A DNA stretch of 64,000 bases from Streptomyces sp. B3I8 (GTDB taxonomy: Bacteria; Actinomycetota; Actinomycetes; Streptomycetales; Streptomycetaceae), in assembly GCF_030816915.1 (NCBI RefSeq), contig NZ_JAUSYN010000002.1, positions 3,857,501 through 3,921,500 of the forward strand, given 5' to 3'. Positions 51,080-61,258 of the stretch are shown in pieces. Below the pieces are notes generated by a model that had not been told where the DNA came from, made no database searches, and was given only the letters and a program-made list of their open reading frames with translations. The translations under genes were made by a program, and so were the position numbers. Within the stretch, counting starts at the first letter, position 1, and the number at the start of each line of letters is the position of its first letter.

Positions 51080-53236
51080 GTGACGCGAATCACAAATGCC
51101 GATCCGGACCGGGAGCCGGACCCGGAGTCGAAGCCGAGGGGCATCTCGGCGGACGGGCCCACCGCGGAGGGGGCCGACGTCTCCACCGGAGCGAAGGCCG
51201 ACGGGCCCCCCGAAGGGGCCGACGCCGCCACCCCGCCCGGGACCGCCGGGGCGGACCGCGGCCCGGGGGCCGAGGCGGAGCCGGACTCCGCGGAGTCGGC
51301 TTCCGCCGATCCGGCCGATCCGGCCGGCCCGGCTCAAGAGCCGGAGGCGGACGGTGTCCCGGCGGGCGGGGGCGACACGGACGGAGGCGGAGAGGCGGCC
51401 GCCCCGGGGCCCGGCCCGGAGGGCGACCCTGCACCCCGGTCCCCGACCGCCCCGGCGCCCGCGACAGCGGCCGAGGCGGCCTCCGGCTCCGTGGCCGAGG
51501 CGACCCTCGACCCCGCGGCCGGCCCGGCCCCCGGCTCCGCCGGACCCGCAGCCGGCAAGTCCCCCGACCCCGCGAGCGACCCGGCCCCCGCCACCCCCGG
51601 TGGGCCCACCCCCGCCGCTCCGGGAGCCGGCAGGCCCCGCACGGCCGCACCCGTGGCGCGGGTCCGCGCGGTCGTCGGACCGCGCGCCGCCCGCCTCGCC
51701 GATGTCGTCCACGGCGCGCTGCCGTATCTCCTGCGCGCCGTGCGGGACGGGCGTGCGCGCCTCGGGGGAGTCGCGCACGGTCTCCGTACGCGCTCCCCGC
51801 GGGCCGGCACCGCCCGGTTCGCCCTGGTCGCCGTCGTCGTCGGACTGGCGGTGGCCGCCGGTGCGGTGACCGCCGCCGGTCCCTGGGGCGCCGGCGGCCG
51901 GCGCGTCGCCGAGCGGGAGCGCGCCGTCGCGGCCGCCACCGGCGCCCCGCACGGCTCCGGCCCGGGCGCTCCCCGCCCCGCCCCCAGCGCCGTCGCCGTA
52001 CTGACCGGCCTCGACCGCTCCGCAGCCACGGGAACCACCGGAACCGCCAAGGGCACCGGAACCGACAAAGCCACCGGCAAGAACCTCGCCGGCATCCTCG
52101 GCCCGCTGCTGGAGGACCCCTCGCTGGGCGACCGGCGCGGGGCCGCCGTCGTCGACGTCACCACCGGCGAACGGCTGTACGCCGAGGACGCGGACGCCGG
52201 GCTCACCCCCGCCTCCACCACCAAGATCGCCACCGCCGTCGCCGCGCTCTCCGCGCTCGGTCCCGACCACCGCCTCACCACCCGCACGGTCGTGGAACCC
52301 GGCACCCGGAAGGTCGTCCTCGTCGGCGGCGGCGACCCCACCCTCACCGCACGCAAGAAGGCGGACGGCTGGGCCAGCCTGCGCACCCTCGCCGACACCA
52401 CGGCCGCCGCGCTGAGGAAGCGGCACCTGACCTCCGTGACCCTGACGTACGACACCTCCCTCTACACCGGCACCACCAGGCACCCCATCGGCGTCAACGA
52501 GAACCTCGCCGAGGTCACCCCGCTGACGGCCGACGAGGGCCGCCTGGACGATTCCGCGAGCGGCCCCGCCACCCGTACCGCCGACCCGGCCGAGGCCGCC
52601 GCCCGACGCTTCGCCGCCCTGCTCGGCGGCCACGGCGTGAAGGCCACCGTGGCGGGCTCCGCCGAGGCCACCGACCGTGCCGAGGCCCTGGCCGCCGTCC
52701 AGTCGCCGCCGCTCTCCGCCGTCGTCGAACGCATGCTGACCAACAGCGACAACGACATCGCCGAGGCCCTGGCCCGCCAGACCGCCCTCGGCACCGGCGG
52801 CGCGGGGAGCTTCGCGGGCGGTGCCGCGGCCGTCGGCGCACAGGTGAAGAAGCTCGGACTGCCGGTCGCGGGCGCGCGGTTCCACGACGGCAGCGGCCTC
52901 GACCGCCGCGACAAGCTCACCGCCCGCCTGCTGACCTCCCTGCTCGTCCTGGCCGGTTCCGCCGACCACCCCGAGCTGCGTCCGGTCCTCACCGGCCTGC
53001 CGGTCGCCGGCTTCACCGGCACCCTCAGCGACCGCTACGAGGGCGCCGACACCCGCGCGGGCACCGGCCTCGTCCGGGCCAAGACCGGCTCCCTGACCGG
53101 CGTCAACACCCTCGCCGGCACGGTCGTGGACGCCAGTGGCCGCCTCCTCGCCTTCGCCTTCCTGACCGAGAACTCCATGGACCAGCCCGCCGCCCGAGCC
53201 GCCCTCGACCGCGCCGCCGCCCGCCTCGCGCGCTGA
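51080..53236 (+). CDS. dacB: D-alanyl-D-alanine carboxypeptidase/endopeptidase (PBP4, S13 family)
   Basis: A 718-residue penicillin-binding protein trimming peptidoglycan. The three active-site motifs are present: ASTTKIAT (SxxK), TNSDNDIAE (SxN) and AKTGSLTG (KTG). The first ~190 residues are a Pro/Ala/Gly/Asp-rich disordered cytoplasmic region, followed by a membrane anchor (ALVAVVVGLAVAAGAVTAAG, near 255-275) and then the catalytic domain, so it is type II-anchored. GTG 51080 follows GAGGGGGG. The frame is open far upstream but that part lacks protein-like sequence. Confidence 0.92.
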   Translation: MTRITNADPDREPDPESKPRGISADGPTAEGADVSTGAKADGPPEGADAATPPGTAGADRGPGAEAEPDSAESASADPADPAGPAQEPEADGVPAGGGDTDGGGEAAAPGPGPEGDPAPRSPTAPAPATAAEAASGSVAEATLDPAAGPAPGSAGPAAGKSPDPASDPAPATPGGPTPAAPGAGRPRTAAPVARVRAVVGPRAARLADVVHGALPYLLRAVRDGRARLGGVAHGLRTRSPRAGTARFALVAVVVGLAVAAGAVTAAGPWGAGGRRVAERERAVAAATGAPHGSGPGAPRPAPSAVAVLTGLDRSAATGTTGTAKGTGTDKATGKNLAGILGPLLEDPSLGDRRGAAVVDVTTGERLYAEDADAGLTPASTTKIATAVAALSALGPDHRLTTRTVVEPGTRKVVLVGGGDPTLTARKKADGWASLRTLADTTAAALRKRHLTSVTLTYDTSLYTGTTRHPIGVNENLAEVTPLTADEGRLDDSASGPATRTADPAEAAARRFAALLGGHGVKATVAGSAEATDRAEALAAVQSPPLSAVVERMLTNSDNDIAEALARQTALGTGGAGSFAGGAAAVGAQVKKLGLPVAGARFHDGSGLDRRDKLTARLLTSLLVLAGSADHPELRPVLTGLPVAGFTGTLSDRYEGADTRAGTGLVRAKTGSLTGVNTLAGTVVDASGRLLAFAFLTENSMDQPAARAALDRAAARLAR

Positions 53237-53337
53237 CGACGTCCGGGCGCGCCCGGGACAGGGGGCGCGGCGCCCGGGGCCGGAGGGCGCCCCGCTTCCA
53301 CCTGCCCCCAGCGGCAGCGCTCCCGTACCGTTGACAC

Positions 53338-54474
53338 ATGACGAGCATCGGTGGTGCAGCATCGTCCGGGATGATCGACTGGAATCTCGCGGTGGCGACC
53401 GCGACCCGCTTCGTGCGGCCGGGCCCCGAGGTCAGCCGTGACGAGGCCCGGGCCGTCGTCGCGGAACTGCGCAAGCACGCCAAGGCCTCCGAGGAGCACG
53501 TGCGGGGCTTCACCCGGCTCGGCGAGGCGGGCGCGCACGACACCCCCGTCCTGGTCGTCGACCGCCCCGGCTGGGTCCGGGCCAACGTCGCCGGCTTCCG
53601 CGAGCTGCTGAAGCCGCTGCTCGACAAGATGCAGGAACGGCGCGGCGGCACCCCCGGCGGTGCGGTCCTCGGCGCCGTCGGCGGCAAGGTCACCGGCGTG
53701 GAGGTCGGCATGCTGCTGGCCTTCATGTCCTCCCGGGTCCTCGGCCAGTACGAGACCTTCGCCCCGGCCTCGCGCGATCTGCCCGCGGGCGAGGACGGCG
53801 GCGGCCGACTGCTGCTGGTCGCGCCCAACATCGTCCACGTGGAACGCGAACTGGAGGTCGACCCGCACGACTTCCGGCTCTGGGTCTGCCTCCACGAGGA
53901 GACGCACCGCACGCAGTTCACGGCCGTGCCCTGGCTGCGCGACCACGTCCAGGGCGAGATCCAGTCCTTCCTCGGCGAGACCGAGATGGACCCCATGACG
54001 GTCCTGGAGCGCATTCGGGAGGCCGCCCAGTCCCTGGCCGGCGGGCGCCCCGAGGGCGAGCGGGACGACGACGGCGGCCGCTCCCTGGTCGAGCTGGTGC
54101 AGACGCCCGCCCAGCGGGAGATCCTCGGCCGACTGACCGCGGTGATGTCGCTGCTGGAGGGCCACGCCGACTTCGTGATGGACGGGGTCGGCCCCGCGGT
54201 CGTGCCGTCCGTCGCCGAGATCCGCGAGAAGTTCCAGCAGCGCCGCGCCAAGGGCGCCTCCCGCCTGGACCTCGCGCTGCGCAGGCTGCTCGGCCTGGAC
54301 GCCAAGCTGCGCCAGTACCGGGACGGTGAACGGTTCGTCCGGGCTGTCGTCGAGGAGGTCGGCATGGACGGCTTCAACCGGGTGTGGACCTCGCCGAACA
54401 CCCTGCCCACCAAGTCGGAGATCGCCGCACCGGCGGACTGGATCGCACGGGTGCACCGCAAGCCGGAGTCCTGA
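53338..54474 (+). CDS. Zinc-dependent metalloprotease-like protein (DUF2342, F420-associated family)
   Basis: A 378-residue actinobacterial zincin. WVCLHEETHRTQF carries an HExxH motif (HEETH), and SLLEGHADFVMDGVG supplies the downstream ligand region (EGHAD). The family is annotated as zinc-dependent metalloprotease or 'coenzyme F420 biosynthesis associated', but activity is unproven. TACCGT at 53326-53331 places transcription at the ATG at 53338, so the mRNA is probably leaderless. It precedes tilS, as in most actinobacteria. Confidence 0.9.
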   Translation: MTSIGGAASSGMIDWNLAVATATRFVRPGPEVSRDEARAVVAELRKHAKASEEHVRGFTRLGEAGAHDTPVLVVDRPGWVRANVAGFRELLKPLLDKMQERRGGTPGGAVLGAVGGKVTGVEVGMLLAFMSSRVLGQYETFAPASRDLPAGEDGGGRLLLVAPNIVHVERELEVDPHDFRLWVCLHEETHRTQFTAVPWLRDHVQGEIQSFLGETEMDPMTVLERIREAAQSLAGGRPEGERDDDGGRSLVELVQTPAQREILGRLTAVMSLLEGHADFVMDGVGPAVVPSVAEIREKFQQRRAKGASRLDLALRRLLGLDAKLRQYRDGERFVRAVVEEVGMDGFNRVWTSPNTLPTKSEIAAPADWIARVHRKPES

Positions 54475-54756
54475 CGGACAGGTGCGGGACGACGGGCAGG
54501 CGACACCGGAGGGGCGGGTCCCGGCGCCGGACCGGGTCATGACAGCGGCTGCCGGGTCCTGACAGCACTCGTCCGGAGCCTGAACGAATCCGGTCGACGG
54601 CAGGGGAACGCCCCCGCAATCACCCGTCCGAGGGACCGTGGGCCCGGGAAAGGCGTGCGATGCTCGGGAAACGCCCCGGTTCTGTCACCATCTACACACT
54701 CTGCGTGACCGAACCAGGGGTCAACCCCCCCGAAAACTTCATGAAGGGAACCGGAC

Positions 54757-56022
54757 ATGGGTCCCCACCCCGCGGTCGCGGCGATACGCCTGGCGGTCCG
54801 CCGCGTCCTCCACGACATCCTCACCGAACACGCCACCACCGGCGCCCCCGACGGCGTCGACGCCCTCCGTCGCGCCCCCGCCCCGCCGGCCGGCGGCGGA
54901 CGCACCGCGTCGGCGACCTCCCCCGCGCGCCCCGCAGAGGCCGTACGCCCTGCGGAAGCGGTCCACCTCGCGGAAGCCGTCCACCCCGCCGAGGCCGCCC
55001 GTCCCACCGGCTCCGTCCACCGCGCCGGCCCCGCCCCCGCGCATCCCGCGGCCGTCCCCGTGCCCGGAGCCTTCCCCGCCGTGCCCGCCCCGCTCGGCCC
55101 CGGCCGCACCGGGCCGCTCGTGCTCGTGGCCTGTTCCGGCGGCGCCGACTCGATGGCACTCGCCTCCGCCCTCGCCTTCGAGGCGTCCCGGCTCGGCATC
55201 CGCGCCGGAGGCGTCACCGTCGACCACGGCCTGCAGGCCGGCTCCGACCAGCGCGCCGAGGAGGTCGTCGAACGTCTGCGCGCACTCGGCCTGGACCCGG
55301 TCGAGTCGATCGCGGTCTCCGTCGGCCGTGACGGCGGCCCCGAGGCCGCCGCCCGCGACGCCCGCTACGCCGCGCTCGACGCCGCCGCGGACCGCCACGG
55401 CGCCGCCGCCGTCCTGCTCGGCCACACCCGCGACGACCAGGCCGAGACGGTCCTGCTCGGCCTCGCCCGCGGCTCCGGCATCCGTTCCCTGTCCGGAATG
55501 GCGGCGGTCTCGGGGGCCGCCGGCCGTTACCGCCGCCCCTTCCTGCGGCTCGACCGGCAGACCGCCCGCACGGCCTGCATGGCCCAGTCCCTACCCGTCT
55601 GGGACGACCCGCACAACTCCGACCCCGCCTACACCCGCTCCCGGCTCCGCCACGAGGGGCTGCCCGCTCTGGAGAAGGCGCTCGGCAAGGGCGTCGTCGA
55701 GGCCCTCGCCCGCACCGCGCGGCTCTCCCGGGAGGACGCCGACGCACTCGACGCCTGGGCCCGCGAGGCCGAGGAAGGCGTACGGGACGACGCCGGACGG
55801 CTGGAATGCGCCAAACTCGACGTACTCCCCCCGGCCGTGCGCCGCCGCATCCTGCGCCGCGCCGCCCTCGCGGCCGGTGCCCCGGGCGGCTCCCTCTTCG
55901 CCCGCCACATCGAGGAGGTCGACCGGCTGGTCACCGCCTGGCGAGGTCAGGGGGCCATCAATCTCCCGGGCCGGGTCGTGGTCCGTCGCCAGGGTGGCAG
56001 ACTGGTGATTCGGCAAGGCTGA
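54757..56022 (+). CDS. tilS: tRNA(Ile)-lysidine synthase with an N-terminal repeat insertion
   Basis: A 421-residue enzyme making lysidine at C34 of tRNA-Ile(CAU), essential for AUA decoding. The PP-loop is [11 protein letters not shown] near residue 125, with [20 protein letters not shown] later. [16 protein letters not shown] and [20 protein letters not shown] follow the family. Between the conserved N-terminal helix ([21 protein letters not shown]) and the PP-loop lies about 70 extra residues with PAEAV-type repeats, not in the S. coelicolor protein as I remember it. ATG 54757 follows GAAGGGA. Confidence 0.93.
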   Translation: MGPHPAVAAIRLAVRRVLHDILTEHATTGAPDGVDALRRAPAPPAGGGRTASATSPARPAEAVRPAEAVHLAEAVHPAEAARPTGSVHRAGPAPAHPAAVPVPGAFPAVPAPLGPGRTGPLVLVACSGGADSMALASALAFEASRLGIRAGGVTVDHGLQAGSDQRAEEVVERLRALGLDPVESIAVSVGRDGGPEAAARDARYAALDAAADRHGAAAVLLGHTRDDQAETVLLGLARGSGIRSLSGMAAVSGAAGRYRRPFLRLDRQTARTACMAQSLPVWDDPHNSDPAYTRSRLRHEGLPALEKALGKGVVEALARTARLSREDADALDAWAREAEEGVRDDAGRLECAKLDVLPPAVRRRILRRAALAAGAPGGSLFARHIEEVDRLVTAWRGQGAINLPGRVVVRRQGGRLVIRQG

Positions 56023-56098
56023 ATCCGGGCCCCTCCCACCGGACCCTCCGCAGGGGTCGTGCGGTGGCCCGGAATGGCCGGTGGGACGACCGAAAGTG

Positions 56099-56659
56099 AT
56101 GCGGGTGGACGCGAAAGACATGGGCACCGACCTCAAAGAGGTGCTCATCACCAAGGAAGAGATCGACGCGAAGCTGGCCGAGCTGGCCGCGAAGATCGAC
56201 GCGGAGTACGCGGACAAGGACCTGCTGATCGTCGGCGTCCTCAAGGGCGCGGTGATGGTCATGGCGGACCTCGCCCGCGCGCTGTCCACCCCCGTCACGA
56301 TGGACTGGATGGCGGTCTCCTCCTACGGAGCCGGCACCCAGTCCTCGGGTGTGGTGCGGATCCTGAAGGACCTCGACACCGACATCAAGGGACGGCACGT
56401 CCTGATCGTCGAGGACATCATCGACTCCGGCCTGACCCTGTCCTGGCTGATCTCGAACCTGGGCTCCCGGGAGCCCGCCTCCCTCAAGGTGTGCACGCTG
56501 CTGCGCAAGCCCGACGCGGCCAAGGTCGCGATCGACGTGGAGTGGGTCGGCTTCGACATCGCCAACGAGTTCGTCGTGGGCTACGGGCTCGACTACGCCG
56601 AGAAGTACCGGAACCTCCCGTTCGTCGGTACGCTCGCGCCCCACGTGTACGGCGGCTGA
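56099..56659 (+). CDS. hpt: Hypoxanthine phosphoribosyltransferase
   Basis: A 186-residue purine-salvage enzyme. [16 protein letters not shown] is the pyrophosphate loop, [12 protein letters not shown] the flexible loop and [14 protein letters not shown] the PRPP motif; [30 protein letters not shown] is the base-binding end. ATG 56099 is taken as start (MRVDAKDMG); GTG 56081 and ATG 56120 are also in frame. It lies 76 bases after tilS and is likely co-transcribed, the usual tilS-hpt-ftsH order. Confidence 0.96.
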   Translation: MRVDAKDMGTDLKEVLITKEEIDAKLAELAAKIDAEYADKDLLIVGVLKGAVMVMADLARALSTPVTMDWMAVSSYGAGTQSSGVVRILKDLDTDIKGRHVLIVEDIIDSGLTLSWLISNLGSREPASLKVCTLLRKPDAAKVAIDVEWVGFDIANEFVVGYGLDYAEKYRNLPFVGTLAPHVYGG

Positions 56660-56668
56660 CCCCGCGCG

Positions 56669-56712
56669 GCAGGGTTCCCGCGGGCTTCCGCGGGACGGCC
56701 GGGAACCCCTGC
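56669..56712 (+). terminator. Hairpin after hpt
   Basis: GCAGGGTTCCCG pairs with CGGGAACCCCTGC (one bulged C), enclosing a smaller CGCGGG/CGCGGG-type fold. It starts ten bases beyond the hpt stop and separates it from ftsH. Confidence 0.7.
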
Positions 56713-56823
56713 GGGGTCCCCGCCGTTGAAGCATGCGAGGACGGGATCGCGGGAACCCGCGCTGCGGCGTCGGGTGACAATCCTGGGGTACCGTCCGAAG
56801 AACAGTCTTCTATCAAACTCACT

Positions 56824-58896
56824 ATGGCAGGAGGGACGGGGCGGCACCGCTCCGTATGGATGGACGTGAAGCGATACTTCCGTGGGCCGGTCATGTGGAT
56901 CGTGCTGGCCGTCCTTGCCGTGGTCGTGTTGATGCAGGTCGTCGGCTCCTCCGGCGGCTACAAGACGGTGGACACCGGCCAGGTCGTCCAGGCGATCAAC
57001 CAGAACAAGGTCGAGTCGGCCAAGCTCTCCACCGGTGACGACCAGGTCATCAAGGTCCAGCTCAAGGACGGCGTCAAGGTCGAGGGCAGCTCGAAGATCC
57101 AGGCGAGCTACATCGGCGACCAGGGCGTCAACCTGGCCAACACTCTTCAGGACAAGTACCAGAACAAGCAGATCCCGGACGGATACACGGTCTCGCCGTC
57201 CAAGCAGAACCCCTTCCTGGGCATTCTGCTGACGCTGCTCCCCTTCGTCCTCATCGTCGTCATTTTCCTGTTCCTGATGAACCAGATGCAGGGTGGCGGC
57301 TCCCGGGTCATGAACTTCGGGAAGTCCAAGGCGAAGCTCATCACCAAGGACACCCCGAAGACGACGTTCTCGGACGTCGCCGGGTCGGACGAGGCCGTCG
57401 AGGAGCTCCACGAGATCAAGGAGTTCCTCCAGGAGCCGGCGAAGTTCCAGGCCGTCGGCGCCAAGATCCCCAAGGGCGTGCTGCTGTACGGCCCGCCCGG
57501 AACCGGCAAGACGCTGCTCGCGCGGGCCGTCGCCGGTGAGGCCGGGGTCCCCTTCTACTCGATCTCCGGTTCCGACTTCGTCGAGATGTTCGTCGGTGTC
57601 GGTGCCTCCCGGGTCCGTGACCTCTTCGAACAGGCCAAGGCGAACGCCCCGGCGATCGTCTTCGTCGACGAGATCGACGCGGTCGGCCGCCATCGCGGCG
57701 CCGGCCTCGGCGGTGGTCACGACGAGCGCGAGCAGACGCTGAACCAGCTCCTCGTCGAGATGGACGGCTTCGACGTCAAGGGCGGCGTCATCCTCATCGC
57801 GGCCACCAACCGGCCCGACATCCTGGACCCGGCGCTGCTGCGCCCCGGCCGGTTCGACCGGCAGATCGCCGTCGACCGCCCGGACATGCAGGGCCGGCTG
57901 GAGATCCTCAAGGTCCACCAGAAGGGCAAGCCGGTCGCCCCGGACGTCGACCTGTCGGCCGTCGCCCGCCGTACCCCCGGCTTCACCGGTGCCGATCTGT
58001 CCAACGTGCTGAACGAGGCCGCGCTGCTGACGGCCCGCAGCGACCGCAAGCTGATCGACAACCAGATGCTGGACGAGGCGATCGACCGTGTGGTCGCGGG
58101 CCCGCAGAAGCGGACCCGGATCATGTCGGACAAGGAGAAGAAGATCACCGCGTACCACGAGGGCGGTCACGCCCTGGTCGCGGCGGCCTCGCCGAACTCC
58201 GACCCGGTGCACAAGATCACCATCCTGTCCCGCGGCCGGGCCCTCGGTTACACGATGGTCCTGCCGGAAGAGGACAAGTACTCGACCACGCGCAACGAGA
58301 TGCTGGACCAGCTCGCCTACATGCTGGGCGGCCGGGCGGCCGAGGAACTGGTGTTCCACGACCCGACCACGGGCGCGGCCAACGACATCGAGAAGGCCAC
58401 GTCCACGGCGCGCGCCATGGTCACCCAGTACGGCATGACCGAGCGGCTCGGCGCCATCAAGTTCGGCGGCGACAACACCGAGCCGTTCCTCGGCCGTGAG
58501 ATGGCTCACCAGCGCGACTACTCGGAAGAGGTCGCCGCGCTGGTGGACGAGGAAGTCAAGAAGCTGATCGAGAACGCGCACAACGAGGCCTGGGAGATCC
58601 TGGTCGAGAACCGCGACGTGCTCGACAACCTGGTGCTGGCCCTGCTGGAGAAGGAGACGCTGGGCAAGGAGGAGATCGCCGAGGTCTTCGCCTCCATCCA
58701 CAAGCGTCCCCCGCGTCCCGCGTGGACCGGTTCCTCGCGTCGCACGCCGTCCACCCGCCCGCCGGTGCTCTCCCCGAAGGAGCTCGCACTGACGAACGGG
58801 GCGAACGGCGCCACGGCGATCAGCACCGTCAAGTCCACGGCGGCCGAGTCCGCCCCGGTGGTCGAGCCGGCCCCGGAGGACCGCCGGGACAGCTGA
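56824..58896 (+). CDS. ftsH: ATP-dependent zinc metalloprotease FtsH
   Basis: A 690-residue membrane AAA+ protease degrading membrane and regulatory proteins. The two membrane helices are [20 protein letters not shown] (near 20-40) and [20 protein letters not shown] (near 133-155). Walker A is GPPGTGKT, Walker [11 protein letters not shown], and the zinc site [11 protein letters not shown], with the third ligand in the [11 protein letters not shown] region. The start is uncertain: ATG 56824 has no ribosome site, while in-frame ATG 56860 (MDVKRYF) is the family-typical N-terminus but AGGAGGG lies 25 bases before it. The C-terminal tail is disordered. Confidence 0.95.
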   Translation: MAGGTGRHRSVWMDVKRYFRGPVMWIVLAVLAVVVLMQVVGSSGGYKTVDTGQVVQAINQNKVESAKLSTGDDQVIKVQLKDGVKVEGSSKIQASYIGDQGVNLANTLQDKYQNKQIPDGYTVSPSKQNPFLGILLTLLPFVLIVVIFLFLMNQMQGGGSRVMNFGKSKAKLITKDTPKTTFSDVAGSDEAVEELHEIKEFLQEPAKFQAVGAKIPKGVLLYGPPGTGKTLLARAVAGEAGVPFYSISGSDFVEMFVGVGASRVRDLFEQAKANAPAIVFVDEIDAVGRHRGAGLGGGHDEREQTLNQLLVEMDGFDVKGGVILIAATNRPDILDPALLRPGRFDRQIAVDRPDMQGRLEILKVHQKGKPVAPDVDLSAVARRTPGFTGADLSNVLNEAALLTARSDRKLIDNQMLDEAIDRVVAGPQKRTRIMSDKEKKITAYHEGGHALVAAASPNSDPVHKITILSRGRALGYTMVLPEEDKYSTTRNEMLDQLAYMLGGRAAEELVFHDPTTGAANDIEKATSTARAMVTQYGMTERLGAIKFGGDNTEPFLGREMAHQRDYSEEVAALVDEEVKKLIENAHNEAWEILVENRDVLDNLVLALLEKETLGKEEIAEVFASIHKRPPRPAWTGSSRRTPSTRPPVLSPKELALTNGANGATAISTVKSTAAESAPVVEPAPEDRRDS

Positions 58897-58954
58897 GTCC
58901 CACGGCTCTGACGGGCCCGACGGTCGTCCGCCGGCCGCCCGTCGGGCCCGGAAC

Positions 58955-58998
58955 AAATGCCGCGCCTCCCAGGTTCTAGCCTGGGAGGCGCGGCATTT
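58955..58998. terminator. Perfect 19-bp hairpin between ftsH and folE
   Basis: The arm 58955-58973 is perfectly complementary to 58980-58998, with a six-base loop (TTCTAG). The stem starts AAATG and ends CATTT, giving A- and T-tracts on both sides, the most classical intrinsic terminator in the window. It insulates folE from ftsH. Confidence 0.95.
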
Positions 58999-59097
58999 CG
59001 TCGTACGGCCGCGCGGGAGCGCCCCCGTACGCGCGGCCGGTACGCACGACGCGTGGGAGACCCCGGACGCGTCACAGGCTCAGGAACGAGGGAGCAG

Positions 59098-59703
59098 ATG
59101 ACGGACCCGGTGACGCTGGACGGCGAGAGCACGATCGGCGAGTTCGACGAGAAGCGCGCCGAGAACGCCGTGCGCGAGCTCCTCATCGCCATCGGCGAGG
59201 ACCCCGACCGCGAGGGCCTCAGGGACACCCCGGGCCGGGTGGCGCGGGCGTACCAGGAGATCTTCGCAGGACTGTGGCAGCGCCCCGAGGACGTGCTCAC
59301 CACGACGTTCGACCTGGGCCACGACGAGATGGTGCTGGTGAAGGACATCGAGGTGTACTCGACCTGCGAGCACCACCTGGTGCCGTTCCGCGGCGTGGCG
59401 CACGTCGGATACATCCCGTCGGCCAACGGGAAGATCACCGGCCTGTCGAAGCTGGCCCGGCTGGTGGACGTCTACGCCCGCCGCCCCCAGGTGCAGGAGC
59501 GGCTCACCACGCAGGTCGCCGACTCGCTCATGGAGATCCTCGAACCGCGCGGGGTGATCGTGGTGGTCGAGTGCGAGCACATGTGCATGTCGATGCGGGG
59601 CATCCGCAAGCCCGGTGCCAAGACGATCACGTCGGCGGTGCGCGGCCAGCTGCGCGACGCCGCCACCCGCAACGAGGCGATGAGCCTGATCATGGCCCGC
59701 TGA
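59098..59703 (+). CDS. folE: GTP cyclohydrolase I
   Basis: A 201-residue enzyme converting GTP to 7,8-dihydroneopterin triphosphate, the first step of folate synthesis. The zinc ligands are in [10 protein letters not shown] and [30 protein letters not shown] and [18 protein letters not shown] are conserved. ATG 59098 follows GGGAG. It is on its own, converging with the other fol genes, which lie on the opposite strand about 600 bases away. Confidence 0.97.
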   Translation: MTDPVTLDGESTIGEFDEKRAENAVRELLIAIGEDPDREGLRDTPGRVARAYQEIFAGLWQRPEDVLTTTFDLGHDEMVLVKDIEVYSTCEHHLVPFRGVAHVGYIPSANGKITGLSKLARLVDVYARRPQVQERLTTQVADSLMEILEPRGVIVVVECEHMCMSMRGIRKPGAKTITSAVRGQLRDAATRNEAMSLIMAR

Positions 59704-59741
59704 GCCGTCGGCAGTCACCCGGCGCGGGAACCGGCGGTGCC

Positions 59742-60239
59742 TCAGGCGGGGGCCGCGGTGCCGTTGCCGTCGTTCTTGTCGTCGTCACCGTCCTCCGGGA
59801 GCCTGCACACGCGCTCCAGGAAGAAGGCGGCCGCTATGACCGCGATGCCGGCGACGACCGAGGCGCCCGCGTAGATGGCCTGGTCGCGTCGGCTGGGGAT
59901 GTCGAGGTACTCCAGCAGGAAGGCGCCCACGCCGCCGTACATGCCGGCGACGAGCGCGGCGACCAGGGCGCTCGCCTGGCCGAAGACGACCGAGCGGGCG
60001 GCCATCAGGGGGTCCACGCCCTTCGCCTCGGGCCGGCGCTCGCGCTGGGCCCGTAGCCGGGAGCGCAGCGACAGCGCGGTGGCCAGCAGGACCGCGGCGA
60101 TCAGCGCCAGGACGATGGGCGCGGCCGGCGGGACGCCCGGGAGGGTGCCCACCGCCGTCCACAGTCGGGCGCCCGCCCAGGACAGGACTCCGGCCACCAC
60201 GAACACCGCCGCCAGCGTCCTGATGCGCAGCTCTTTCAC
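59742..60239 (-). CDS. DUF3180 membrane protein
   Basis: A 165-residue protein with four hydrophobic helices: LAAVFVVAGVLSWAGARLW, APIVLALIAAVLLATALSL, ASALVAALVAGMYGGVGAFLL and AIYAGASVVAGIAVIAAAFFL. Its tail is acidic (DGDDDKNDGNGT). DUF3180 is found almost only after folK in actinobacteria; its function is unknown. GTG 60239 follows AAGGGG. Confidence 0.88.
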   Translation of the reverse strand: MKELRIRTLAAVFVVAGVLSWAGARLWTAVGTLPGVPPAAPIVLALIAAVLLATALSLRSRLRAQRERRPEAKGVDPLMAARSVVFGQASALVAALVAGMYGGVGAFLLEYLDIPSRRDQAIYAGASVVAGIAVIAAAFFLERVCRLPEDGDDDKNDGNGTAAPA

Positions 60240-60292
60240 GGTGCCCCTTCGTCGGTGTCGAGCGGTCGTTCCGGCTCGATAGACCTTAACGA

Positions 60293-60901
60293 CTACTCGG
60301 GCAGCCGTAGTTCCAGGTCCGCGCGCGGCGCCACACCGTCCCGGGTGAGCGCGGCGAGCAGGTCGGCCACCCTGCCGTGCCCGGGCAACGCCGCGGAGGG
60401 GTCCACGTCGTACCAGGGTGCCAGCACGAAGGCCCGCTGGTGCGCGCGCGGGTGGGGGAGGGTCAGCACGGGATCGTCGGAGACGGCGTCGTCGTACGAC
60501 ACGATGTCGACGTCGAGCGTGCGCGGCCCCCAGCGTTCGTCCCGGACCCGGTGGAAGGCCTCCTCCACCGCCTGCGCCCGCTCCAGCAGCGAGGACGGCG
60601 GCAGCGTCGTCCTGAGCACGACCACCGCGTTGAAGTAGGACGGCTGGCTGCCCGGTTCGACGCCCCACGGCTCCGTCTCGTAGACGGGGGAGACCGCCTT
60701 GACGCGGACGCCGGGCGTGTCCTCCATGGCGTCGACGGCGCCCTGGAGGGTCTCCAGGCGGTTGCCGAGGTTGGAGCCCAGGGAGAGCACGGCGCCCCGG
60801 GGGTTCTGCAGGGTGCTGTCGGCGGCGTCCACCCGCGCGGTCACCGAGGCGGGCACGGGCTGGACCACAGGGTCGCCGGGTCCGGGGCTGAAGGCTGTCA
60901 T
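60293..60901 (-). CDS. folK: HPPK: 6-hydroxymethyl-dihydropterin pyrophosphokinase
   Basis: A 202-residue folate enzyme transferring pyrophosphate from ATP to the pterin. AVLSLGSNLGNRLETLQGAV is the N-terminal signature, VSPVYETEPWG and YFNAVVVLRTTLPP follow, and RDERWGPRTLDVDIVSYDD is the ATP/Mg motif. HPRAHQRAFVLAPW ends the core. A 35-residue lead precedes the fold. ATG 60901 overlaps the expected folB stop by four bases. Because folB is frameshifted here, the folB frame reads straight into folK (see folB). Confidence 0.93.
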   Translation of the reverse strand: MTAFSPGPGDPVVQPVPASVTARVDAADSTLQNPRGAVLSLGSNLGNRLETLQGAVDAMEDTPGVRVKAVSPVYETEPWGVEPGSQPSYFNAVVVLRTTLPPSSLLERAQAVEEAFHRVRDERWGPRTLDVDIVSYDDAVSDDPVLTLPHPRAHQRAFVLAPWYDVDPSAALPGHGRVADLLAALTRDGVAPRADLELRLPE

Positions 60902-61258
60902 ACGCGGCTCCGGGCGATGGTGACGGTCACGTCGTCGAACGGCACGGTGAGGGGGGCCTCGGGCTTGTGCACGCACACCTCGACCTCCTCGACCCGTTCG
61001 TGCCGCAGACAGGCGGCGGGCGATGCGCTCGGCGAGGGTCTCGATCAGGTCGACGGGGTCGCCCCCGACGAGTGCCACGACCTCCTCGGCGACGATCCCG
61101 TAGTGCACCGTCTTCGTCAGGTCGTCGTCCGCGGCGGCGGGGCGGGTGTCCAGGCCGAGGACGACGTCCACGACGAAGGTCTGCCCCCGTTCGCGTTCCT
61201 CGGGGAACACGCCGTGGTGGCCGCGGGCCCTCAGCCCGCGCAACGCGACACGGTCCAC
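60898..61258 (-). pseudogene. folB: Dihydroneopterin aldolase gene with a one-base frameshift
   Basis: From GTG 61258 (after AGGAG) the frame reads a good FolB: VDRVALRGLRARGHHGVFPEERERGQTFVVDVVLGLD ... TKTVHYGIVAEEVVALVGGDPVDLIETLAERIA. The rest of the family (CLRHERVEEVEVCVHKPEAPLTVPFDDVTVTIARSRV, stop at 60898) is present in another frame. The total length, 361 bases, is one more than a multiple of three, placing a single extra base near 61011-61022 in a GGCGGCGGG run. As given, the first frame continues through folK, making a fused protein of about 322 residues with a scrambled joint. It may be a real mutation or a sequencing error. Confidence 0.85.
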
